Origin: Silvibacterium acidisoli
GTDB taxonomy: Bacteria > Acidobacteriota > Terriglobia > Terriglobales > Acidobacteriaceae
Direction: 5' to 3'
NCBI GenBank assembly: GCA_022870745.1
Contig: CP085323.1
Location: forward strand, 4,774,001 to 4,838,000
Length of the DNA: 64,000 bases
The position numbers and the translations under genes are program-made. Of this stretch, positions 33,612-43,036 are shown piece by piece (within the stretch, counting starts at the first letter, position 1; each line of letters begins with the position of its first letter). The notes beneath the pieces are model-generated. The model saw only the letters and a list, made by a program, of their open reading frames with translations. It did not search any database and was not told the origin of the DNA.

Positions 33612-34742
33612 TCACGCGCGCGCCGCACCACCCCGCAGAGCAGTGAACCACTGTTCGCTGCTGAGGCGTTTGCCGGCGCGCATCGCGGGCTCTTCCACAA
33701 GCACACAGAAAACGTGCGCGATGCCAAGCGAGATAACGCCAAGCAGCAGACCGATCCACGGTGTGGCGATGCGTCCGTACAGCATGATCATGAGCGCATA
33801 GAGCACGGTCGCATGAACCAGGTAGAGACTGTACGAGATGCGCCCGAAATATTCCGGTACGGAGTGGCGCAGCACGCGACGGAACGGCTCCGCGTGCAAC
33901 GAGAGCACGATGACGGCTGCTGCTCCGCAGGCCGTTATCATGTCCGAGAACTCGACGGCGTGAGGCCACCGCGCCGGCAGTTGCAGAAAATAGGTCACGC
34001 AGGCCGTAATCGCCAATCCAACTCTCATTGGCTTTGAAGCACGGGCATACCATTCGCTGATCTGTCTGGCTCCGCGGCATAAGAGTGCGCCAACCAGGAA
34101 AAATGTCATGTACTCGATCAGCTTGACGCGAATGCCTATGCAGGCAAGCGGCAACAGCAGAAGAGTCGCAAGACGCAGCGGAAGTCTGCCCAGTGCAGCA
34201 CACAAGAATGGGAAAACGATCGACATTTCCATCTCGAAATGCAGCGACCAGAACGCTGTATTGAGCCCAGGGTTCTGGCTCATGAGCATCTGCCCCACGA
34301 ACAGCTTCCACGTAAGCGGTGTCTGCCAGGTGCGATAAAACCACATCGAGAGTGGCGTTTTAAAGAATACAAAATGCGTCGCGAGCGCCCAGGCAAACAG
34401 CAGCGCGCCTACGTACGGGACATATATGCGGAAGATGCGGCGCACGAGATAGCGCCCGTAGGGCAGCTGAGTTCCCTTCCAATAGGGCATGCTGAGCACA
34501 TATCCGCTGAGCACAAAGAAGAGCATCACAGCCTGGTGGCCGGCCAGCAGCGAGTATGCGAAGAAGTAGCGATCCGGTCCATTGGGCAACGCCAGCAGCA
34601 GGTGATGCCACACGACGCAGCAGGCTGCGATGCCACGCAGAGCGTCCAGCTCGAAGAGACGGTTGCGCGAGCGCGTCTGCAGGACAGACTCTTCGCGATT
34701 CTGCACCGTTTCGATTTGTGGCGAAACGCGGAGCGTAGCCAT
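33612..34742 (-). CDS. Acyltransferase 3 family membrane protein
   Basis: 376 residues with about ten membrane helices. The catalytic His is in RGIAACCVVWHHLLLALP near residue 43, and SGYVLSMPYW and RRIFRIYVPYVGALL are standard acyltransferase_3 features. These enzymes O-acylate exported sugars, lipids or antibiotics. GAGGG lies six bases before the ATG at 34742. It stands alone, convergent with rpiA, so its acceptor is unknown. Confidence 0.92.
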   Translation of the reverse strand: MATLRVSPQIETVQNREESVLQTRSRNRLFELDALRGIAACCVVWHHLLLALPNGPDRYFFAYSLLAGHQAVMLFFVLSGYVLSMPYWKGTQLPYGRYLVRRIFRIYVPYVGALLFAWALATHFVFFKTPLSMWFYRTWQTPLTWKLFVGQMLMSQNPGLNTAFWSLHFEMEMSIVFPFLCAALGRLPLRLATLLLLPLACIGIRVKLIEYMTFFLVGALLCRGARQISEWYARASKPMRVGLAITACVTYFLQLPARWPHAVEFSDMITACGAAAVIVLSLHAEPFRRVLRHSVPEYFGRISYSLYLVHATVLYALMIMLYGRIATPWIGLLLGVISLGIAHVFCVLVEEPAMRAGKRLSSEQWFTALRGGAARA

Positions 34743-34818
34743 TGCCTACCCTCACAATGAGGCAGACGGCCAGGCATTTGCCTTGATCGAGATTATTTCC
34801 GGTTCATCGAGCGAACGC

Positions 34819-36252
34819 TCACACCATCGATGAAGGATCGACGAGCCGGTCGAATGTTGCCCCATCGATCGCTCCGCTCTTTAGAGCGGCTTCCTTTAGA
34901 GTGGTGCCTTCCTGGTGCGCCATGTGCGCGATTTCAGAGGCCTTGTCGTAGCCGATCGCCGGACTGAGCGCAGTGACCAGCATCAGCGATTGCTGCAGGT
35001 CCTTGTCGATCTTTGCGCGGTTAATCTCAGTCCCTTCAATCACGTGCTTGCGAAACTTTTCGCAGCCATCGGCAAGTATTGTTGCTGAATGTAGAAAGTT
35101 GTTGATAATGATCGGCCGCATCGCATTCAGCTCGAAGTTGCCCTGCGAACCAGCGAAGGCGACGGCTGCATCATCACCGATGACCTGGATGGAGATCATT
35201 ACCAGCGCTTCGCAATGCGTGGGGTTTACCTTACCCGGCATAATCGACGATCCGGGTTCTGTAGCTGGCAGAACCAGCTCTCCGAGCCCACAACGCGGGC
35301 CTGATGCAAGCCAGCGGATGTCATTCGCGATCTTCATCGCGGCAACCGCCAGCCCTCGCAATGCAGCGTGCGCAGCTACCATGGCGTCAAGCGAGGCCTG
35401 GGCCTCAAACTTGTTCGGTGCTGTCTTAAATGGATCGCCCGTAAGCGATGCGATCTCGGCAGCAATACCAGCGGCGAATCCGTCCGGGGCATTCAGCCCA
35501 GTGCCTACGGCTGTTCCGCCCGCTGCCAGCAGGTAAAGGCCACCGAGTGAAGATTCAATCAGCGCCATGGCGTTACGCAGCTGGGCGGCATAGCCCGACC
35601 ACTCCTGCCCAACGGTGATCGGAACCGCATCCTGCAGATGGGTTCGGCCAATCTTGACGACATCCTTCCACTCATTGGACTTTCTCTCGATGGCCCTGGC
35701 CAGCATATCCACTTGCGGCAGCAAGGAACGGCGGATTGCGTCTACCGCGGCGATATGCATCGCCGTAGGAAAGGTGTCGTTCGACGACTGCGACATATTG
35801 ACGTGATCGTTGGGGTGCACCGGCTTCTTGCTGCCGATCTTGCCGCCGGCGAGTTGAATCGCGCGATTCGAGATGACCTCGTTCACGTTCATGTTCGACT
35901 GCGTGCCGGAACCGGTCTGCCAAACGTACAACGGGAACTCTGCATCGAGCTTGCCGGAAATCACCTCATCGCTGGCCCTGATGATCAGGTCGGCGATGCC
36001 GTGGTCGAGCTCGCCCAACTGTGCGTTGACGATGGCGGCAGCTTTCTTCACGAATCCATATGCGTGGTAAACCGCCTTAGGCATCCGGTCTTCCCCGATG
36101 GAGAAATGATCGAGCGAACGCGCCGTCTGCGCTCCCCATAACCGTTCCGATGGCACTGCTACCATTCCCATCGAATCGCTTTCGACGCGGAAGCGGCCAC
36201 TTGCGATCACATCTCCCGGATATGTCAGTTCGAGTTCCTGGCCTGGGTTCAT
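34819..36252 (-). CDS. fumC: Fumarate hydratase class II
   Basis: 477 residues, homotetrameric TCA-cycle enzyme. The signature GSSIMPGKVNP is present with TGSGTQSNMNVNEVISNRA, PNDHVNMSQSSNDTFPTAM and GRTHLQDAVPITVGQEWSGY supplying catalytic residues. An upstream in-frame ATG at 36264 overlaps the GGGAGG ribosome site, so the ATG at 36252 is the real start. A terminator immediately upstream separates it from the small exported gene. Confidence 0.97.
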   Translation of the reverse strand: MNPGQELELTYPGDVIASGRFRVESDSMGMVAVPSERLWGAQTARSLDHFSIGEDRMPKAVYHAYGFVKKAAAIVNAQLGELDHGIADLIIRASDEVISGKLDAEFPLYVWQTGSGTQSNMNVNEVISNRAIQLAGGKIGSKKPVHPNDHVNMSQSSNDTFPTAMHIAAVDAIRRSLLPQVDMLARAIERKSNEWKDVVKIGRTHLQDAVPITVGQEWSGYAAQLRNAMALIESSLGGLYLLAAGGTAVGTGLNAPDGFAAGIAAEIASLTGDPFKTAPNKFEAQASLDAMVAAHAALRGLAVAAMKIANDIRWLASGPRCGLGELVLPATEPGSSIMPGKVNPTHCEALVMISIQVIGDDAAVAFAGSQGNFELNAMRPIIINNFLHSATILADGCEKFRKHVIEGTEINRAKIDKDLQQSLMLVTALSPAIGYDKASEIAHMAHQEGTTLKEAALKSGAIDGATFDRLVDPSSMV

Positions 36253-36270
36253 CGTTCCTCCCAAAGAAGA

Positions 36271-36293
36271 AGCCCGGCCATCTCAGCCGGGCT
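36271..36293 (-). terminator. Terminator of the small exported protein gene
   Basis: AGCCCGGC and GCCGGGCT form an 8-bp stem with a 7-base loop. On the minus strand it is followed by TCTTCTTTG, so it ends the gene at 36310 and isolates fumC. Confidence 0.75.
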
Positions 36294-36309
36294 CTTCGGT
36301 CATTCGTGC

Positions 36310-36633
36310 TTAGTAACGGCCGTGTTGCATCAGGTGCTGCACGCCAACATCGTAGCCGCGACGGAAACCATCACGGTAGGCGCGCCGGTCGCGGTGCGGA
36401 ACGGACGGATGCCGGTATTCATCCCGGTTTTCCACGTTCGGGGGGCGATGATTCTCGGCGTCCTTACGAGCCCCTTCAATGCCATCATGGAAACCCTGCT
36501 GCTGTGCGCCCTGCAGTTCCGGAGGGGGAGCCGCCCACGGCTCCTGCGCATAGAGGGAATGGGTCGATGGCACAGCAACCAGCATAGCCCCGGCAAGGGC
36601 CGCAATCGAAAGGCCTGAGAACAGCTTTTTCAT
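36310..36633 (-). CDS. Small exported His/Arg-rich protein
   Basis: 107 residues. It has a signal peptide (KKLFSGLSIAALAGAMLVAV, cleaved after SLYAQ) and a mature part with repeated short hydrophilic runs: QGFHDGIEGARKDAENHRPP, EYRHPSVPHRDR, YRDGFRRGYDVGVQHL. This G-F-x-x-G-x-x-x-G/A-R pattern is common in acidobacterial exported proteins of unknown function. GGAG sits eight bases before the ATG at 36633. The frame is open far upstream, but that part has no ribosome site. Confidence 0.8.
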   Translation of the reverse strand: MKKLFSGLSIAALAGAMLVAVPSTHSLYAQEPWAAPPPELQGAQQQGFHDGIEGARKDAENHRPPNVENRDEYRHPSVPHRDRRAYRDGFRRGYDVGVQHLMQHGRY

Positions 36634-36927
36634 CTTCTTTACTCCCATCATTCGTGGATTGTTGAAACCAGCTTTCCTCAACACCCTTACGATGAAGAGC
36701 GAGGCCGCTGAGTTGTCCTCGATAGCGGCGCCAGGATACGCACTGCAGGCACAAACGAGTATTCCAAGCCCTTTATTGACTTCACTTCCATCGGGGTGAT
36801 AGCAAAGCAGAAGACGACGTGGTTGTGCAGGCCGATTCTGTGGAACGGACCGAACTGCCACGACGCACGCAATCGCCGCCATCAATCCAACAACCACTGC
36901 CGCACCCAATCTGAAAGGATCCAGCTT
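36634..36927. other. Divergent intergenic region, no gene recognised
   Basis: 294 bases between the small exported gene and yceI. The minus strand is open in frame with the exported protein and even encodes a hydrophobic run, but the signal peptide and ribosome site of that gene argue against an extension. I see no repeat or RNA structure. Confidence 0.4.
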
Positions 36928-37458
36928 ATGTCGACCACATGGAAAATCGACCCCGCCCACTCGAGCGCCGAATTCAAGGTGAAGCACATGATGATCTCCA
37001 ACGTGAAGGGCACCTTTAGCGGCCTGAGCGGCACGCTGGTCGAAGATCCGGCGAACCCGGCAAGCGACACGGTTGAAGCTGTCATTGACATCGCCACCAT
37101 CAGCACCGGCGATGCGCAGCGTGATGGCCACCTGAAGAGTGCCGACTTCTTCGATGCTGAGACGTATCCGCAGATCACCTTCAAGAGCACCTCGGTTGTG
37201 AAGAAGGACGAAGGCGCATACGAGGTTACCGGCGATCTGACGATTCATGGCATGACCAAGCCCGTCACTCTCGAAGTGGAGGGACCGAGCGCGCCTGGCA
37301 AGGATCCCTGGGGCAATACACGCATCGGCCTATCGGCAACGACGAAGGTCAACCGTAAGGATTTCGGCCTCACCTGGAACTCCGCGCTTGAAACCGGCGG
37401 TGTGCTTGTGGGTGAAGAAGTAAAGATCACCCTGGAAGTTCAGTTCATCAAGAGCTAG
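36928..37458 (+). CDS. YceI-like lipid-binding protein
   Basis: 176-residue lipocalin-like fold that binds polyprenoid or fatty amide ligands in characterised members. WKIDPAHSSAEFKVKHMMIS, VKGTFSGLSGTL, DAQRDGHLKSADFFDAETYP and GLSATTKVNRKDFGLTWN are classic. It has no signal peptide, so this copy is cytosolic. AAAGGA lies nine bases before the ATG at 36928; the frame extends upstream without coding character. Confidence 0.95.
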   Translation: MSTTWKIDPAHSSAEFKVKHMMISNVKGTFSGLSGTLVEDPANPASDTVEAVIDIATISTGDAQRDGHLKSADFFDAETYPQITFKSTSVVKKDEGAYEVTGDLTIHGMTKPVTLEVEGPSAPGKDPWGNTRIGLSATTKVNRKDFGLTWNSALETGGVLVGEEVKITLEVQFIKS

Positions 37459-37538
37459 CCGCGTTCCCCGCATAAGGATCGCCGCGGGTGATCTAGAATG
37501 GATCGCGCTCCAGACCTTTGCTGTGTGAAGGATCCTCG

Positions 37539-39062
37539 ATGCTTGAACCGCTAGAGATCGCCTGCGGCGATCAGCCTTTAAATTTGCTGCCCGGCATGGC
37601 CAATCGGCATGGCCTTGTTGCCGGCGCCACCGGCACCGGCAAGACCGTCACGCTCCAGGTGATGGCCGAGGCTTTCAGCCGTATCGGCGTGCCTGTCTTC
37701 GCAGCCGACGTGAAAGGAGACCTATCTGGCATCGCCAAGGCAGGTACTCCTAATACAAAGATCACGCAACGCATCGAGCAGTTGAAGCTCGAAGGCTTCG
37801 ACTTTGCCGGCACCCCTGTTACCTTCTGGGATGTATTCGGCGAAGCCGGACACCCCATCCGCACCACTGTCTCTGAGATGGGACCGCTCCTGCTGAGCCG
37901 CCTCATGGGCTTGAACGATACCCAGGAAGCGGTGCTGGCGCTCGTCTTCAAGCTGGCAGACGAGCAGAGCCTGCTTCTGCTCGACCTGAAGGATCTTCAG
38001 GCCATGCTGCAGTTTGTCGGTGAGCATGCGAAGGAGCTTCAGACGCGCTACGGCAACATCTCCTCCGCGTCTGTTGGCGCTATTCAGCGATCTCTCGTCG
38101 CGCTCGAGCAGCAGGGGGCGGAGAAATTTCTCGGCGAACCCGCCCTCAATATCGACGACCTGCTCCAGACCGACTCCAACGGCCATGGCGTTGTCAACAT
38201 TCTTGCGGCAGACAAGCTGATACAGTCTCCAAAACTCTATGCCACATTCCTGCTGTGGCTGCTCAGCGAGATTTTCGAAAAACTGCCAGAGGCCGGCGAC
38301 CCGGATAAGCCGAAGCTCGTCTTCTTTTTCGACGAGGCACATCTGCTCTTCAGTGATCTGCCCAAGGTTGTTGCCGACAAGGTCCAGCAGATTGTGCGCC
38401 TCATACGATCCAAAGGCGTGGGCATCTACTTCGTCACGCAGAACCCTATCGATGTACCGGACGAGATCCTCGGCCAGCTGGGCAACCGGGTTCAGCACGC
38501 GCTCCGGGCCTTTACACCACGTGATCAGAAGGCGGTGCGTGCAGCGGCTGAGACCTTCAGAACCAATCCGAAGCTAAAGGTCGAAACAGAGATCACACAA
38601 CTCGGTGTCGGCGAGGCGCTGGTTTCCTTTCTCGATGAGAAAGGAACGCCGGGAATTGTAGAACGAGCCCTGGTACTGCCTCCTCATAGCCAGATCGGCC
38701 CCATCACACCGGAAGAACGAACCGCCCTGATCAAAAGCTCGCTCGTAGCCGGAGTTTATGAGGAGCCGGTCGATCGCGAATCCGCATACGAGATGCTTAA
38801 GGCAAAAGCGGCCGTGGTTGAACCCGCTGCCGCACCCGCTCCTACTTCAGGCAGCGCACCGGGTTGGATGGAAGGGCTTGCAGGAACCATCGGAACGATT
38901 GCAACCGCAGGCACAGGGCGCTCCGGACGCGGAGACTCGCTGATCGAAACCATGGCAAAGAGCACCGTGCGAACGATTGGCACCAGTGTAGGCCGCGAAC
39001 TCGTACGCGGCGTATTGGGTTCCCTGCTCGGCGGAGCCGTTACAACCAGGAGACGGCGCTGA
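37539..39062 (+). CDS. HerA-like ATPase (DUF853 / YjgR family)
   Basis: 507 residues. Walker A is [15 protein letters not shown] near residue 35, Walker B is [16 protein letters not shown], and [20 protein letters not shown] follows with the arginine-finger-like [20 protein letters not shown]. This is the DUF853 branch of the HerA/FtsK superfamily, cytosolic, function not established. The C-terminus is Gly/Ala-rich and basic (TTRRRR). The ATG at 37539 has AAGGA six bases upstream. It ends one base from the convergent DUF1275 gene. Confidence 0.93.
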   Translation: MLEPLEIACGDQPLNLLPGMANRHGLVAGATGTGKTVTLQVMAEAFSRIGVPVFAADVKGDLSGIAKAGTPNTKITQRIEQLKLEGFDFAGTPVTFWDVFGEAGHPIRTTVSEMGPLLLSRLMGLNDTQEAVLALVFKLADEQSLLLLDLKDLQAMLQFVGEHAKELQTRYGNISSASVGAIQRSLVALEQQGAEKFLGEPALNIDDLLQTDSNGHGVVNILAADKLIQSPKLYATFLLWLLSEIFEKLPEAGDPDKPKLVFFFDEAHLLFSDLPKVVADKVQQIVRLIRSKGVGIYFVTQNPIDVPDEILGQLGNRVQHALRAFTPRDQKAVRAAAETFRTNPKLKVETEITQLGVGEALVSFLDEKGTPGIVERALVLPPHSQIGPITPEERTALIKSSLVAGVYEEPVDRESAYEMLKAKAAVVEPAAAPAPTSGSAPGWMEGLAGTIGTIATAGTGRSGRGDSLIETMAKSTVRTIGTSVGRELVRGVLGSLLGGAVTTRRRR

Positions 39063-39063
39063 A

Positions 39064-39831
39064 CTACGAGTTCAGCGTCTGCTCCTCGACGATCGGATTT
39101 CGCAGGTCATCGGCCACGGGAACCACGGCCAGCAGCAGCAGCACACCAGCTACCGGCAGCATGAAGTTGAGACCGAAATAGTTGAAGCCGAATGCGCCGA
39201 CCACGCCTCCGAGAAAGAAAAGAAACACCAGCGAGCCGAGCAGCTTCAACACGCGACGCTCGCGCTCCACGTTGACGGTTTCATCGCCCGTGCCGGCGAA
39301 AATGAGGCGTCCGCAGGCAATGCCGATGTCCGTAACCATTCCGGTAAGGTGAGTGGTGCGGATGGCGCTGCCTGAGAGCTTCGTGATCATGGCGTTCTGC
39401 AATCCCATGCCAAAACACATGACCGAAACCAGCAGCAGAATGTGGTGCCCGTTGAAGATCGGAGCCGTCAGGCAGACCGAGGCGAACAGCAGGGCCTCCA
39501 GCAGCAGCGGCAATGCGTACTGGCTGCGCAGCCGGTGATGACGCGCCCAGCGAACCAGAAGCGTCGTAATCAACGAACCGCCGAAGAAGGAAGCAACAGC
39601 TGCCAGGCCGTTCGCGGCAGCGCTCCACCGTGCAACCGCGACATTACCAGCCATCATCGACACGATTCCCGTCATGTGCGAGGTGTATTGGCGCACCACG
39701 AGGAAACCGCCGGCGTTCGCTGCTCCGGCAAGAAAGGCAAGGCACCACCCCAGGTCCCGATTGGACTTCTCAGTACGCTGAGGGCTGGTAAGGCTGCGAA
39801 GGTACGGGATAGGCATCGCCCTTATTCTCAC
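39064..39831 (-). CDS. DUF1275 (YoaK-like) membrane protein
   Basis: 255 residues, six predicted helices. CLAFLAGAANAGGFLVVRQY, TSHMTGIVSMMAGNVA and GLQNAMITKLSGSAIRTTHL plus TGMVTDIG are the repeated motifs of this family of uncharacterised transporter-like proteins. It is convergent with the HerA-like gene with one base between stops. Confidence 0.9.
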   Translation of the reverse strand: MRIRAMPIPYLRSLTSPQRTEKSNRDLGWCLAFLAGAANAGGFLVVRQYTSHMTGIVSMMAGNVAVARWSAAANGLAAVASFFGGSLITTLLVRWARHHRLRSQYALPLLLEALLFASVCLTAPIFNGHHILLLVSVMCFGMGLQNAMITKLSGSAIRTTHLTGMVTDIGIACGRLIFAGTGDETVNVERERRVLKLLGSLVFLFFLGGVVGAFGFNYFGLNFMLPVAGVLLLLAVVPVADDLRNPIVEEQTLNS

Positions 39832-39878
39832 TGAATTCCAGATGGGTTCAAGAAGAATATGCGAACGCCCGCAACCTG

Positions 39879-40679
39879 TTACTGACTGCTCAACTGCAGT
39901 AGCATACGCGTAATCGGGTTCGGCAGATCATGCTCCTGGGCCCTCTCATTGAACAGACCCAGGTCTTTCGCGGGGATCGGCGATGATCTCAGGCTCCCTT
40001 TTTTCTCCGCCAGCATCCTGCCATAGTTGCGATAGATTGGCGCCGGGAAGAGTGTCTGCGTAAGAAACTCCATAGCAGCGAACGGGTCGGCGCCTTCCTT
40101 TTCCACCACGGCAAGCCCTTCCTCCAGCGATCGGCCTGCGGAGATGATGAGGAAGTTCCCAAACTGCTTAATGACTGTTGGAATGCCCATCGCCTCACCG
40201 GTATCAAATAGCGTCTGGCCGCCCAGCGCCGTGAGGACTGGTTTGACCCGCTCCTTCGCCGCTTGTGACCCGGCATAGGGAATGGCAAGCTGTCGCGCCG
40301 CCGCGGCTTCCGCCCTGCCGAAGACAGGCGCCTCTATGTAGGCAGAACCGTGTTCAGCATGCAGCTTCGTCAACCGCCTGGCTGCCTCTGGAGAACCGGT
40401 ACACATACAAATGTGAATCCCACCCTCCATTCGCTTGAGAAACTCCGGCGTCACAATGCTTTCCGTCGCGTCCGAATCCCACAGAACAGACACGACGATG
40501 CCGCCCTTTTCTACTGTTCCGGCGGGACTTTCGGCGATCTGTGCGCCGTTTTGAACGAGAGGCTCTGCCTTCTCCCGGCTGCGGTTGTAGACGACGACCT
40601 CGTAGCCGCTCTCAAGCAGGTTGGCAGCCATCGGGGCTCCCAGCCGGCCTAACCCTATCCATCCGATCCGTTCGCGCAT
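39879..40679 (-). CDS. Beta-hydroxyacid dehydrogenase family oxidoreductase
   Basis: 266 residues. The N-terminal Rossmann domain WIGLGRLGAPMAANLLESGY and YNRSREKAEPLV binds NADP, and the C-terminal helical domain holds the catalytic Lys in TVIKQFGNFLI. The family includes 3-hydroxyisobutyrate, tartronate semialdehyde and glyoxylate/succinic semialdehyde reductases. GAGGAGGAG precedes the ATG at 40679. It follows a MerR gene by 67 bases, suggesting control by it, possibly in an aldehyde or stress response. Confidence 0.88.
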   Translation of the reverse strand: MRERIGWIGLGRLGAPMAANLLESGYEVVVYNRSREKAEPLVQNGAQIAESPAGTVEKGGIVVSVLWDSDATESIVTPEFLKRMEGGIHICMCTGSPEAARRLTKLHAEHGSAYIEAPVFGRAEAAAARQLAIPYAGSQAAKERVKPVLTALGGQTLFDTGEAMGIPTVIKQFGNFLIISAGRSLEEGLAVVEKEGADPFAAMEFLTQTLFPAPIYRNYGRMLAEKKGSLRSSPIPAKDLGLFNERAQEHDLPNPITRMLLQLSSQ

Positions 40680-40746
40680 CGACTCCTCCTCGTGCTGCAG
40701 GTCCTGAACATAATCATAACGTAAACGTCATGTTGGAGACAAAAAA

Positions 40747-41121
40747 TCAGGACGGATTCGTGTCCAGCCATTGCTCAAACCGGGTGATATGCGCTTCTAA
40801 TTCCGAGCGGAACCGTTTAAGCGAGGTCAACTGGGATTCGGTTTCGGCCAGGTGCTGGCGCAGCATCTCAAGCACACGGATTTTCGCCCGCTTCCCTGTC
40901 GAGTCTTCGAAGTAGAGGTGAATGACAGTGCCGATTTCATCGAGGCTCAGGCCCAGGTGTTTCAACTGGTCTATCTTCTCAAGCCGTGCGATGGTCTGTG
41001 CCGGGTAATAGTGCTGTCCGGATCCTTCGCGCTCGCCGTGAGGAATCAGGCCGAGGCTTTCATAATAGCGAACCGTACGCGGCGTGACTTTGGCACGCCT
41101 GGCCAGCTCACCGATTCTCAT
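40747..41121 (-). CDS. MerR-family transcriptional regulator
   Basis: 124 residues. The winged helix MRIGELARRAKVTPRTVRYY plus ESLGLIPHGEREGSGQHYYP is standard. A dimerisation coil follows with no cysteine metal-site, so it is not a metal sensor of the CueR/ZntR type; SoxR-like or AdhR-like stress sensing is possible. I prefer the ATG at 41121; a GTG four codons upstream (41133) is the alternative. It is divergent from the SGNH hydrolase. Confidence 0.9.
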   Translation of the reverse strand: MRIGELARRAKVTPRTVRYYESLGLIPHGEREGSGQHYYPAQTIARLEKIDQLKHLGLSLDEIGTVIHLYFEDSTGKRAKIRVLEMLRQHLAETESQLTSLKRFRSELEAHITRFEQWLDTNPS

Positions 41122-41191
41122 TTTTTCGTTCACATTATGGATGATATCCGCATGCGGGCCATCGAGGAATGGATCACTACGAACCAGCCCT

Positions 41192-41248
41192 TTGCGTATT
41201 TCACTGTTAATGAAATAGGATGGTGGCGCCTGAATGGTACCGGTTCCA
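41192..41248 (+). promoter_or_regulatory. SGNH hydrolase promoter with LacI-type operator
   Basis: A weak -35 TTGCGT (41192-41197) and -10 TAGGAT (41216-41221) are 18 bases apart. Thirteen bases later lies TGGTACCGGTTCCA (41235-41248), which fits the TGGWANCGRTWCCA dyad found at three other promoters of this locus. It would overlap the transcription start region and ends 55 bases before the ATG at 41304. Confidence 0.6.
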
Positions 41249-41303
41249 CACGTCTGTAAGGTCCGGAGACGTGCCCAGCCTTACCAACGGAAAGGGAAAG
41301 ATA

Positions 41304-42620
41304 ATGATGAAGGTTGCAGGGTTGTTTCTGGCTGCGGTTGCGGCTCATTCTGCCTGGGCTGCGCCCGATACATTCACACTCAAAAACGGAGACTCCGTAG
41401 TGTTCTACGGAGACAGCATCACTGACCTGCGTGACTACACCACCATCATCGAGACCTTCGTTGCGACTCGTTATCCGCACCTCGATGCCAGCTTCGTCAA
41501 TTCAGGCTGGGGCGGAGACACCGTAAACGGCGGCGGAGGCGGTCCGATCGATACCCGTATCAAGCGGGATATCTTCCCCTACCGGCCAAACATCGTCACC
41601 ATCATGCTGGGAATGAACGACGGCGGCTATAAGGCCGAGACAGAGAGCAACGACCAGAAGTATTTCAGCGGCTACAAACATATCGTCTCGTCTATCCACC
41701 AGGAGCTCCCGCAGGCGCGAATCTTCGCTATTGAACCATCTCCTTACGACGATGTGACGAGGCCTCCGGCGTTCCCGATCTCGGGAGACATTCAGTACAA
41801 CGAGGTCATGCGCAGCTTCGGCAAGTGGATTGCCGCCAATGCCAGCGAACTGAACGTAGAACCCATCGACGGCAACACGAATTTTGTGAAAGCACTCAAG
41901 AAAGCCAATGAACTCGATCCGCAGACTGCAAAACAGATCCTTTCCGATCACATTCATCCCTCGTTTGGCGGGAGCCTGATTCTCGCGGAAAGCATTCTGA
42001 AGGCCTGGCAGGCTCGGCCTGTCGTCTCCGAAGTGGTTCTTGAAGCCTCGAAAGACAAAGCCAAGCTGAAGTCGAGCCAGTTCGCGACCGTTTCCAATCT
42101 CTCATCAGGCACAGGCCTTTCCTGGACGCAGCTCGACGAATCACTTCCCTTGCCCTTCCAGCAGTGGATCGATATGTGGGGCGGCGGTGCTTCCGTCTCT
42201 CTCGCAATCAAGAGCTCCGATGTCACGACGGCCCTGAATCAGCAGATTCTCAAGGTTCACGGAATGCCGGGTGGCACCTATTCACTCAGGATCGACGGCA
42301 CGTCTGTGGGTGCCTTCAACAACGACCAGCTTGCCGAGGGCATCAACCTCGCTGTGTTGAAAACGCCGGCTACCGAACAAGCGATGAAGGTCTTTCAGCT
42401 GGCGAAGTCACACGAAGAGATCCATAACGACCGGTGGCGGCATATCGATGTCCCGCTTGCCGACTACAACTTCGCGCAGGCAGCACCGGCAAGCACCGCT
42501 CTCGATCAGCTCGACGATGCCATTGCAAAAAAGATGCGCGAGGTCGCGGCGCCGGCCCCTCACAAGTTTGAACTGTTGCCCATCACGGATACCCAGCCCA
42601 GCCCCGCACCTGGCAAGTAG
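41304..42620 (+). CDS. Exported SGNH/GDSL hydrolase
   Basis: 438 residues with a signal peptide (MKVAGLFLAAVAAHSAWA). The catalytic Ser is in VVFYGDSITDLRD (block I), block II Gly is in NSGWGGDT, block III Asn is in MLGMNDGGY, and the Asp-His pair is in SDHIHPSFGG. It probably deacylates a glycan, such as acetylated sugars. About 190 further residues follow the hydrolase core, perhaps a binding domain. Tandem ATGs at 41304 and 41307 follow GGAAAGGGAAAG. It is the first member of the glycan locus and has its own LacI-type site. Confidence 0.9.
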   Translation: MMKVAGLFLAAVAAHSAWAAPDTFTLKNGDSVVFYGDSITDLRDYTTIIETFVATRYPHLDASFVNSGWGGDTVNGGGGGPIDTRIKRDIFPYRPNIVTIMLGMNDGGYKAETESNDQKYFSGYKHIVSSIHQELPQARIFAIEPSPYDDVTRPPAFPISGDIQYNEVMRSFGKWIAANASELNVEPIDGNTNFVKALKKANELDPQTAKQILSDHIHPSFGGSLILAESILKAWQARPVVSEVVLEASKDKAKLKSSQFATVSNLSSGTGLSWTQLDESLPLPFQQWIDMWGGGASVSLAIKSSDVTTALNQQILKVHGMPGGTYSLRIDGTSVGAFNNDQLAEGINLAVLKTPATEQAMKVFQLAKSHEEIHNDRWRHIDVPLADYNFAQAAPASTALDQLDDAIAKKMREVAAPAPHKFELLPITDTQPSPAPGK

Positions 42621-42627
42621 TTAACAG

Positions 42628-42686
42628 AGAGGCATGACCGCGTCCGTTTCGGGCCAGGCTGGCCCGTAGCGGACGCACCTCTTTTT
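42628..42686 (+). terminator. Terminator of the SGNH hydrolase gene
   Basis: A long nested hairpin: AGAGG (42628-42632) with CCTCT (42678-42682), GCGTCCG (42640-42646) with CGGACGC (42670-42676), and inner GGGCC/GGCCC, followed by TTTT. It is a strong factor-independent terminator. Confidence 0.8.
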
Positions 42687-43036
42687 GATCTGGTCGCACT
42701 CGCGAGGCCTCAGCTTTCGCTGGCGCGAGGCTGAAACTGATTCCAGATTTTCCCTTTCTCCCCGAGCCCCGCTGCCAGCCCGCCCTACTCCTTTCTTGCG
42801 CTCAACGACACTGCATCTCCTCCTTAGGTCGCATGCAGACGGGTTTATTACTGATGGTTTTCCCCTGTTTATCCGGCGTTTCATTGGTTCCGTGAGGCCC
42901 GGTGGCTACAAAAAACGAGTACGGGATAAATCTGCTTGACAACTCATTTTGCGAAGCGGTTAGATAGGTTCGCTCTGGAATCGGTACCACAATCCACCGC
43001 TAGTCCGGCATTTTGGGAAGGAACATCAAGAACGCT
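42687..43036. promoter_or_regulatory. Receptor upstream region with promoter and LacI-type operator
   Basis: About 350 bases without a gene. TTGACA (42936-42941) and TTAGAT (42960-42965) form a promoter with an 18-base spacer. The operator TGGAATCGGTACCA (42976-42989) begins ten bases after the -10, over the expected transcription start. The stretch 42690-42930 shows only short low-quality open frames. Confidence 0.65.

Noticed and set aside
36634-37248. In-frame upstream extension of the small exported protein (includes a hydrophobic run)
   Set aside because: The internal ATG at 36633 has its own ribosome site and signal peptide, and the far end is antisense to yceI.
42687-42939. Short open frames in the receptor upstream region as possible small proteins or a tRNA
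   Set aside because: Low-complexity translations, no ribosome site, and no cloverleaf or conserved GTTCGA-type arm in context.
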